A stretch of DNA of 12,547 nucleotides from an uncultured bacterium. GTDB taxonomy: Bacteria; Bacteroidota; Bacteroidia; Chitinophagales; CAIOSU01. Under the pieces are notes generated by a model, which was not told the DNA's origin, searched no databases, and saw only the letters and a list, made by a program, of their open reading frames with translations. How positions within the stretch are numbered: position 1 is the first letter of the stretch; each line of letters begins with the position of its first letter. The stretch is from the NCBI GenBank assembly GCA_903861055.1, contig CAIOSU010000082.1:1-12547 (forward strand), written 5' to 3'. Below are positions 6,891 through 12,547 of the stretch, piece after piece. The position numbers and the translations under genes were made by a program.

Positions 6891-9800
6891 TTAAAAATCG
6901 GTAGTAAGGGAAAAGTAGTATTTAGGACCAGTGGTTACGCCGCTATCGTTACCCCAAGCCACATCAAAGCGCAGGTAATAGCCCAACAAGGTTGAGCGCA
7001 TGCCAAATCCATACCCCACAACTAACGGATTGCGATAGTAGTCTACCTTTATAGTTACAGGCTCTTGTCCTATGGTTTCCGAAAACTGCGGATTCTCGTC
7101 ATCAAACGGGTTGATGCCTACCCAAGCGCTGCCAATATCAGTAAAGCCCACAATCATAAAATTGCGAACAAAATCGGAGCGAATGTTTTTCTTTAGGAGG
7201 TACTGAAATACCGGCCAACGGATTTCGCTGTTCAGCACGGCATAGCTGTTTCCGTTTCGTGCATTTTGGTTAAAACCACGCATATTGGTTACGGTGGTTT
7301 GGTAGGCCCAATTTATCTCTTGGTTTACCTGCGTACCTTGATCAAATTGTGGAGCTATCCAGCTATCAACCCCACCAAGGTAGTATAATAAGGGGCGTGT
7401 GCCATATGAGTGGCCCACCGAAACCCTATTGGCCCAAGTTAAGGTTTTGTGTATTTTCTGGTAATATCTAAAATCGGCCGCAACCACCCCAAAGTAGCTA
7501 TTGTCAAAATTAGGCAGTTTCAATTTCAAGTTATTGAAAATAGTATCAGGCTCAATAGTGAACTGTTTATGTATTTCGGCCCACACTTTAAGGCGCACTC
7601 CATTTAAAATGTTTTGTGCCACTTGCACGGTATGGTCTTCTACATACTCCAACCGGGCAAAAAGCCAGTTTTCGCTATAGTTGGGTAGCTCAAGCGTAAA
7701 CCTATCATTTGCTTGGTACACGTAGTTATCGTTTCGGTAAGCAAATGCCCAACGAATGCTCTTGGTTACATCAATTGGGTAGGTGTAGGTTGTCTCAAAA
7801 TAATTGGTCCTAATTTTGGCCTCAATCGGCAAGCTGGCAGGGCGACCCGCTGGTGCCGAAACATTGATAAACGGAAGTGTTTGGCTATTGTCAAAAGTTT
7901 GTTTGCTGGTTCTGCGGTAGTACATCACCTTTTTATCCAATCGCTTCCGTAGATTTTCGTAAGCAATAAAATACTCAGAGCCCTGAAAGTTAAAAGGCAA
8001 ACGGAAACCACCCGTAATTTTATGGTCTTCCATCAAATCGCCGATACCTAAATTGATAGTAGCACTTAAAGCGGGGTTACTAAACACTGGTGTGCCCGGT
8101 ATATACTGCTGATAGCGTGTCATTATCAAACTATTATCCACTTGCGACAGAATATAGTCTTGCGAGAACTTTACCCTATATGGCTGCACCTTGGTAAACT
8201 GGAAAATAGGCTCTGATATAAATGCTGTGGCGCTAGTATCAACCGTTCCATCTTCATTGTAACCAATTTCGCCAAAGTAACCCTCCACGGCCACATCGGG
8301 TGCGGTGTTAAAGTCATTCTGATAAAAAGGTGGGCCAGTTGGTGTGGTATCTACCGCTGAGTTTACTTCTTCATTCGCCACCGCACCCTCATTGGTAAGC
8401 GAATTAGTTGACGTGGTATTTAGGCCTTTCACATCGGTAGCGCTTGGCTTCGTGGTCAATTGTTTTTTCTTGGCCTCCTCGCGCAGCATATACCAATCCA
8501 TGAACTCCGTGTTCTTCAGTTTTGGAGCCAATGGTTTAGTCGGCATTTCATCAAGCACAGCGGTATGAAACTGGTACTTACCTTTTTCTTTAAAAAGCTC
8601 TATGCTTCTACCTACCTCGGGTGCTACATCGTGCTCCAGTATCGATTTGCTGTAGTTGCTATTGGCAAATGTAAGCCCAACCACTCGGTAAACAGGGCTA
8701 ATGGTTACCGAATCAATTCCATTATTAGGCTCGGTTTGCCTTACCTGCACGCTCCACTTAGGGTTGGTTACCACCGAATCGGTAAAGTATACCACCGTAT
8801 CGTTCCTCAAAAATATTTTATCCAAGGTACCCACGTACCGATTGCTAATGCCGTTTTTATCGCTCAAGAAAGTATAAAGGCTATCATTATACTGCATGGG
8901 CTGGCGCTCATCGGCATACTCGGTGTAAGTAACCCTACCCAGCACATTGCTGGTTACATCCAACCCATAAAAAAACAAATCGAAGTTTTTACCCAGCAAC
9001 GTGGTATCAAATGCTTCTTTGGTAAGCGTATCGTTGGTGCGGTTGCTACTAAAAATAATGCCACTTCTGCCGGCCGCTTCTACATAGGCAGGGTTTATGT
9101 CATCAAAGTAGTCGTCGGTTATTTGGGTAGTGGTGGTATTGGTAAGGTTGTACAAGTAAATATCGGTTTGCCCGCGGTTTACAGCCGATATCACCAAGGT
9201 TTGTGGGTTGTTGGTAAACTGAAAATCATGCACTTGCTGAAACTTGGTAACTGCCCGTTTCTCTTTCTTACCTGTTTTGCTGTCATACAGCACCATTTTT
9301 AGCTTATCGCGGCGCTCGTAAATTATGGCCAACGTGGTATTATCAGGCGACCATGCAATTAGCGGATAGCCATAATCGGTAACCAACGTGGTGGTTTTAA
9401 TGCCACCCTTTAAAACACGGTGGGCACCGGTGCCCGATAACTCTTGAACATGCACCCTAAACTGCCCCATTACATTGGTTACAAAGGCCACTTGCTTACC
9501 ATCTTTGCTGAGCTTTAATTGATAAGTTTCGCGTTTAGGCCAGGTTTTCTTACGTTGCACCATGCTCGAATCGGCTGGTTCTTCGCGCATTTCTGCCTCA
9601 TCTTTAAAGCGGGCATACATGGTTTCGTACCAATCGCTATACACGTCGTCAACGGAGCCGCCTAAAACAAACAGAAAACCACTCTCCAAACTACGATTGA
9701 TACGAGTAAGATAAATTAGGTTGGGCACTGCGGCCGCACCATACTTTTCTTCCACATAATGCCAAAGGGCATATCCCACAAATTTCTTATCCTCAGGTTT

Positions 9801-10415
9801 TAGTTTGTTTAGCTTTTTCAATCGGCCTGATAGTATACCCTCCCGAAGTTTTTCTTGGTTGGCGGTGCTCCAGTCTTGGCCAATGTGTGCTGCCAAGCCG
9901 TAGGTAAACCACTCGGGCAACGAGAGCATCACGGCATTTTGCAGTACTTCCTGAAAGTTGGTACCAAACAACATGTGCTGTATCATTACCTGCGCCACCC
10001 CGCGCCTTATCTGCATTTCAAGGTGCTCGTGGTTGCCATCGAAATGAATAAATATCTTGTTGGCTATAATTTTGGTAAGGCCACCGGGGTTGTTGAGTTC
10101 AAGCCCGATACCAATATTGGTTTGGTTTAGGTCTGACAGGTCGTTATAAACCAATATCTCAATAGGGTTATTTACCCTAAACTCCATTTTCTTCTCTATT
10201 TCCTCCAGCGTTTTTTCGGCATATACTATGGTGTATTTGCCCAAATCTTGCCCACCGAGGTAAAAGTATGTGGTAAAGTGCTCCGACTCAAAAAACGACC
10301 ACTCAAAGGTTTTATACTGAACCCTATTTTGGCCAAAGGTTTGGGTAGTGCCTTGCGCAACGGCTTGGTTAGGGCATAACAAAACCCCTGAGAACAACAA
10401 TGCTGCGCTCACCAA
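6891..10415 (-). CDS. Large outer-membrane protein: degenerate peptidase-MA-like domain + TolB-like propeller + Omp85/BamA-like barrel
   Basis: The 1174-residue product seems exported: a hydrophobic segment (3-14) ends at AVAQG (18-22). Residues about 35-280 resemble a metallopeptidase-MA-like (gluzincin) domain, including LPEWFTYGLAAHI (166-178), but where HExxH is expected there is RGVAQ (138-142), and the usual EG is YG (172-173), so it is probably inactive. Residues about 290-580 are TolB/PD40-type beta-propeller repeats (LSKDGKQVAFVTN, AWSPDNTTLAIIY, INPAYVEAAGRSGIIFSSNRTND). A low-complexity linker follows (about 625-740). Residues about 770-1174 fit a surface-antigen/Omp85 barrel: the conserved RGF of barrel loop 6 in MRGFNQNARNG (1045-1055), NSEIRWPVF, GFTDIGSAW, YGFGMRS, LRFDVAWG and a terminal F. 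A periplasmic scaffold or outer-membrane export/assembly role is inferred only. The start used here is TTG; the frame stays open to 10487 (see findings). It is followed closely by ogt. Confidence 0.85.
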   Translation of the reverse strand: MVSAALLFSGVLLCPNQAVAQGTTQTFGQNRVQYKTFEWSFFESEHFTTYFYLGGQDLGKYTIVYAEKTLEEIEKKMEFRVNNPIEILVYNDLSDLNQTNIGIGLELNNPGGLTKIIANKIFIHFDGNHEHLEMQIRRGVAQVMIQHMLFGTNFQEVLQNAVMLSLPEWFTYGLAAHIGQDWSTANQEKLREGILSGRLKKLNKLKPEDKKFVGYALWHYVEEKYGAAAVPNLIYLTRINRSLESGFLFVLGGSVDDVYSDWYETMYARFKDEAEMREEPADSSMVQRKKTWPKRETYQLKLSKDGKQVAFVTNVMGQFRVHVQELSGTGAHRVLKGGIKTTTLVTDYGYPLIAWSPDNTTLAIIYERRDKLKMVLYDSKTGKKEKRAVTKFQQVHDFQFTNNPQTLVISAVNRGQTDIYLYNLTNTTTTQITDDYFDDINPAYVEAAGRSGIIFSSNRTNDTLTKEAFDTTLLGKNFDLFFYGLDVTSNVLGRVTYTEYADERQPMQYNDSLYTFLSDKNGISNRYVGTLDKIFLRNDTVVYFTDSVVTNPKWSVQVRQTEPNNGIDSVTISPVYRVVGLTFANSNYSKSILEHDVAPEVGRSIELFKEKGKYQFHTAVLDEMPTKPLAPKLKNTEFMDWYMLREEAKKKQLTTKPSATDVKGLNTTSTNSLTNEGAVANEEVNSAVDTTPTGPPFYQNDFNTAPDVAVEGYFGEIGYNEDGTVDTSATAFISEPIFQFTKVQPYRVKFSQDYILSQVDNSLIMTRYQQYIPGTPVFSNPALSATINLGIGDLMEDHKITGGFRLPFNFQGSEYFIAYENLRKRLDKKVMYYRRTSKQTFDNSQTLPFINVSAPAGRPASLPIEAKIRTNYFETTYTYPIDVTKSIRWAFAYRNDNYVYQANDRFTLELPNYSENWLFARLEYVEDHTVQVAQNILNGVRLKVWAEIHKQFTIEPDTIFNNLKLKLPNFDNSYFGVVAADFRYYQKIHKTLTWANRVSVGHSYGTRPLLYYLGGVDSWIAPQFDQGTQVNQEINWAYQTTVTNMRGFNQNARNGNSYAVLNSEIRWPVFQYLLKKNIRSDFVRNFMIVGFTDIGSAWVGINPFDDENPQFSETIGQEPVTIKVDYYRNPLVVGYGFGMRSTLLGYYLRFDVAWGNDSGVTTGPKYYFSLTTDF

Positions 10416-10542
10416 ACCCCAAAATATATCGGCTAATCTATTTATCGGACAACGGTTTTTGTTTAACCATTTGCGTATCAGTTTAATGGTTAATAGTTAA
10501 GTTTGCCATTGTGCACCGCAAGAGGCCTTTTGCAAGTTTGGC

Positions 10543-10586
10543 AAACCGATGTACTTGACAACCATTACACCGAACGCAATCGGTTT
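10543..10586. promoter_or_regulatory. 8-bp inverted repeat in the divergent intergenic region, possible operator
   Basis: AAACCGAT (10543-10550) and ATCGGTTT (10579-10586) are perfect inverted copies 28 nt apart, between the outer-membrane protein gene and the metallo-hydrolase gene. A TATCTTTA box, one mismatch from the Bacteroidota -7 consensus, lies beside it on the minus strand at 10600-10593. An 8-bp match can occur by chance in a region this size. Confidence 0.25.
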
Positions 10587-10628
10587 AATAACTAAAGATA
10601 TACACAATAACGAAATAAAACGACATTT

Positions 10629-11273
10629 ATGGCGCTAGAACTGGCAAGTTTTACTTTTAATCCTTTTCAAGAAAACACGTACGTGCTGTTTGATAAAAGC
10701 AAAGAATGCTTGATAATTGACCCTGGGTGCAGCAACCCCGCTGAAGAACAAGAGTTTAGGCATTTTATTGAATCGAAAGGGTTGAAGCCTGCCAAAATAA
10801 TACTTACCCATGCCCATATTGACCATGTGCTGGGTTGCCAATTTGTTAAAAACACCTGGAACATACCCATGTATATGCACCGCAACGAAATACCTGTTTT
10901 AGAATCGACGGTGCGGGTAGGGCAAATGTACGGAGTACCCGTAAACACCCCTCCAAGCCCCGATTTTTTTCTGGATGCGGGCGATACCTTTAGTATCGGT
11001 GAGCACGAATTTACAGTGCTCTTTACGCCGGGCCACTCGCCTGGCAGCATTTCTTTTTACTACGCAACACAGCAGTTGCTTATAAGCGGCGATGTGTTGT
11101 TTAACGGCAGCATTGGCCGCACCGATTTGCCCGGGGGCAATTTTGATACGCTGGCAGAGAGCATACGCATCCAACTATATACTTTGCCCGACGAGGTTAA
11201 AGTATACAGCGGCCATGGCCCACATACCACCATTGGCAGAGAAAAACGGGGCAACCCTTTTGTAAGGGAATAA
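10629..11273 (+). CDS. MBL-fold metallo-hydrolase, glyoxalase-II-like (YcbL type)
   Basis: The 214-residue cytosolic product is a metallo-beta-lactamase-fold hydrolase. Zinc ligands are in place: HAHIDH at 61-66 (H61, H63, D65, H66), H136 in TPGHSPGS, D155 in SGDVLF and H196 in SGHGPHTTIGREKRGNPFV. The GSIGRTDLPGG loop (160-170) and short C-terminus place it with single-domain YcbL-like proteins rather than full-length glyoxalase II, whose extra C-terminal helical domain binds glutathione. It probably hydrolyses a thioester; the physiological substrate is unclear. The ATG start is 141 bp from the furthest possible upstream start of the divergent outer-membrane protein gene. Heptamer repeats begin immediately at its stop codon. 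Confidence 0.94.
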   Translation: MALELASFTFNPFQENTYVLFDKSKECLIIDPGCSNPAEEQEFRHFIESKGLKPAKIILTHAHIDHVLGCQFVKNTWNIPMYMHRNEIPVLESTVRVGQMYGVPVNTPPSPDFFLDAGDTFSIGEHEFTVLFTPGHSPGSISFYYATQQLLISGDVLFNGSIGRTDLPGGNFDTLAESIRIQLYTLPDEVKVYSGHGPHTTIGREKRGNPFVRE

Positions 11274-11301
11274 ACGATTTACGATTTACGATTTACGATT
11301 T
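11274..11301. repeat. Tandem repeat, four perfect copies of ACGATTT
   Basis: Four exact copies of the 7-mer ACGATTT run head to tail directly after the metallo-hydrolase stop codon TAA (11271-11273). The unit is one of those forming the inverted repeat after carB (3410-3416), so the two sites belong to one repeat family. Here the array is direct and uniform, without a facing inverted arm close by. Confidence 0.95.
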
Positions 11302-11381
11302 ACCTAAGGAAAATTGCATCTTGAATTATAAGTTCCCTCGCTACTAAAAATCCCAATTCAAGCATGATATTTTCCCATTTT

Positions 11382-11402
11382 ACTTTGTACCTCGTACATT
11401 GT
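11382..11402. repeat. Three degenerate 7-bp units, opposite orientation
   Basis: Consecutive heptamers ACTTTGT, ACCTCGT and ACATTGT are degenerate reverse-complement relatives of the ACGAnnT units. ACCTCGT also occurs exactly at 3475-3481, in the right arm of the carB-downstream repeat. With the direct array at 11274-11301 they bracket an 80-bp AT-rich stretch, suggesting a decayed larger inverted repeat. A related stretch, ACTTTGT followed by ATTGTAC, lies at 11479-11491. The rest of 11303-11507 shows no gene. Confidence 0.6.
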
Positions 11403-11507
11403 CCATCAAAAATACACATTGACTAAAGTCAGCTTTGATGGTAACCACCGTCATTAACTACCACCTCCAGTCTTACGTACTTTGTATTGTACTTAAAAAC
11501 GAAAGAC

Positions 11508-11702
11508 ATGGATTATAACTTGAGCTATAAGGAAGTATTACTTCGCTACTTTTTAATGATGATAGTAGTAATTACTGGTGGATTGTTGCACTCATTACCC
11601 ATTATGTTGTTAGGCTTGCCTTTCTTCCTTACTGGCGTGCTAGGTTGGTGCCCATTGTATACCATGTTTGGCATCAATCATGCAGCCAAAAGCAATCACT
11701 AG
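11508..11702 (+). CDS. DUF2892-like (YgaP-type) small membrane protein
   Basis: The 64-residue product has two hydrophobic helices (about 11-29 and 31-48) and ends with GWCPLYTMFGINHAAKSNH. The pattern of two helices with a GxCPLYxxxGI tail matches the YgaP/DUF2892 transmembrane domain, a widespread inner-membrane module often found with rhodanese or sulfur-related proteins; here it stands alone. Its function is unknown. I chose ATG at 11508 over the in-frame TTG at 11487, because the TTG would add only MYLKTKD from sequence that looks like intergenic repeat. A good terminator follows, so the gene is probably monocistronic. Confidence 0.82.
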   Translation: MDYNLSYKEVLLRYFLMMIVVITGGLLHSLPIMLLGLPFFLTGVLGWCPLYTMFGINHAAKSNH

Positions 11703-11739
11703 AGTTTCTTCAATACAGTTAAATTAAGCAGTTGTTGGC

Positions 11740-11780
11740 AAAGAGGCGCACCGTAGCAGGGCGTCTCTTTTATTTTATAT
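11740..11780 (+). terminator. Intrinsic terminator after the DUF2892-like gene
   Basis: AAAGAGGCGC (11740-11749) pairs with GCGTCTCTTT (11761-11770), including one G-T wobble, around an 11-nt loop. It is followed by TATTTTATAT. Stem and T-rich tail fit a Rho-independent terminator for the plus strand. The minus-strand tail is poor, so it is less likely to serve the convergent gene. Confidence 0.8.
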
Positions 11781-11816
11781 AACCGCTGCAAGTAGTTGCC
11801 GTGCTAATAGAAACTA

Positions 11817-12547
11817 TTACTGACCCAAAAGCATGAGCCTTTGAGTAGTTTGCTGCCCTTGGTTATTGGTTATCCTTACCATATAGGTTCCTGAATCTAA
11901 TTGATTCAACAGCAACTCGCCACGTCCGCTCTCCAGTACTTTTACCAACAGTTCTTTGCCTGCCAAATCGAACAACTGAACGGTTATGAGCGTGTTGGTA
12001 TTGGTTGCAATCAATACCGTGTGGCTGGCTGGGTTGGGGTATAACGTGGCCTCAATAATTGGCAAAGTGGCAATACCAGTGGTATCCTCAAATGGCCATT
12101 TATTGGGGTCAACTATCAGTTGCAGGTTGTGCAGCAACATATAGTCTAAGCCATTCCATTGGTGGCCCTCTTCATTAGCATTAATACCCGCGTAATGATT
12201 GGCCCTGGGGCGTATAAAACGATTATTTACCCCATAACCATGACCATTTTGATTGGGATAAGTAGAGAGCGGCCCAGTAACGGGAGCTTCATTCAACATC
12301 GAATCGGACCAGAAGTGCATGAGCTGCTTATGCTGCGCGTAGTTGGTTACCGCATTGGTGTCGCGAAGGGCGATGTACAATAGCGGGTATGCATACCAGC
12401 GGTTGCTTTCGGCTATGGTCATCATGTTATTGAGGGTTGCACTTCCCCACCCTTCGCCGATAGCAGCCAATGCAAGAGTCATATGCAGGTTGTCTACATT
12501 TACAAATGCCGATGGGTTGATGAGGGTCTGGTCCCATATAAAAGTAG
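11817..12547 (-). CDS. Secreted protein with C-terminal T9SS type A (Por) sorting domain, cut by right edge
   Basis: The frame is open from the right edge to TAA at 11819-11817, 242 visible codons; the start lies outside the window. An in-frame ATG at 12482 falls inside continuous coding sequence (upstream codons read TFIWDQTLINPSAFVNVDNLH) and is not the start. The last 80 or so residues are a Por secretion tail: YPNPASHTVLIATNTNTLI, VQLFDLAGKELL, LLLNQLDSGTYMVRI, and a short beta-strand end QRLMLLGQ. This signal directs export through the type IX system, with cleavage and often surface attachment. The upstream part (about 160 residues, with NRWYAYPLLYIALRDT and HQWNGLDYMLLHNLQLI) looks like the end of a helical catalytic or binding domain that I cannot identify; a polysaccharide-degrading enzyme is one guess. 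It converges with the DUF2892-like gene. Confidence 0.88.
   Translation of the reverse strand, partial: TFIWDQTLINPSAFVNVDNLHMTLALAAIGEGWGSATLNNMMTIAESNRWYAYPLLYIALRDTNAVTNYAQHKQLMHFWSDSMLNEAPVTGPLSTYPNQNGHGYGVNNRFIRPRANHYAGINANEEGHQWNGLDYMLLHNLQLIVDPNKWPFEDTTGIATLPIIEATLYPNPASHTVLIATNTNTLITVQLFDLAGKELLVKVLESGRGELLLNQLDSGTYMVRITNNQGQQTTQRLMLLGQ

Noticed and set aside
6980..7040. Active metalloprotease in the large outer-membrane protein
   Set aside because: No HExxH is present in the peptidase-like region (coded near 9990-10010); HEHLE at residues 129-133 is not HExxH and is out of register with the fold pattern.
8460..9302. 280-codon open frame antisense to the outer-membrane protein gene
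   Set aside because: It is a shadow of a strongly supported coding frame; its translation shows no domain, signal peptide or conserved motif.
11274..11301. CRISPR-like or microsatellite regulatory array
   Set aside because: The units are 7 bp, contiguous and without spacers, so this is not CRISPR; it is kept only as a repeat.

Overview
The window reads as a chromosomal segment of a member of the Bacteroidota. This rests on several independent signs: a type IX secretion (Por) C-terminal sorting domain, a DUF4834-like small protein, a CarB without its allosteric domain, TAnnTTTG-type promoter boxes with little Shine-Dalgarno signal, a large TolB-like/surface-antigen outer-membrane protein, and intergenic heptamer repeats. 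I cannot name a genus. Most of the window is housekeeping or general metabolism, not an obvious island; I see no rRNA, tRNA, transposase, phage core gene or CRISPR array.

Layout. (1) 1-369, minus: N-terminal part of an exported protein cut by the window edge. (2) 579-3398, plus: carB, after a Bacteroidota-type promoter box; it ends where the allosteric domain would begin. (3) 3408-3483: a 30-bp-arm inverted repeat built from degenerate 7-bp units, then 3508-3732: a small membrane-anchored DUF4834-like gene starting with TTG. (4) 3894-5030, plus: iron-dependent alcohol dehydrogenase, closed by a strong intrinsic terminator at 5059-5093. (5) 5159-5956 and 5983-6339, plus: an SDR oxidoreductase of the PECR/AtuG type with a non-canonical active site, followed 26 bp later by a four-helix membrane protein of the YvlD/'phage holin family' group. 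(6) Converging on these, minus strand: a 1174-residue outer-membrane protein (6891-10415) followed 18 bp later by an Ogt-type DNA repair methyltransferase (6372-6872), likely one transcript. (7) 10629-11273, plus: a glyoxalase-II-like metallo-hydrolase divergent from the outer-membrane protein; then 11274-11507, rich in heptamer repeats; then a 64-residue DUF2892-type membrane protein (11508-11702) with an intrinsic terminator. (8) 11817-12547, minus: C-terminal part of a T9SS-secreted protein, cut by the right edge.

The item I consider most worth attention is the outer-membrane protein. It appears to fuse an inactivated metallopeptidase-MA-like domain, a TolB-type beta-propeller and a BamA/Omp85-type barrel in one chain, and its true start is ambiguous: the annotated TTG start leaves the signal peptide without a basic N-region, while the open frame continues upstream to a possible ATT start, or to an ATG in another frame if one base is miscalled. 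The 7-bp repeat family at several intergenic places is the second. No complete new defence or mobile system is visible.
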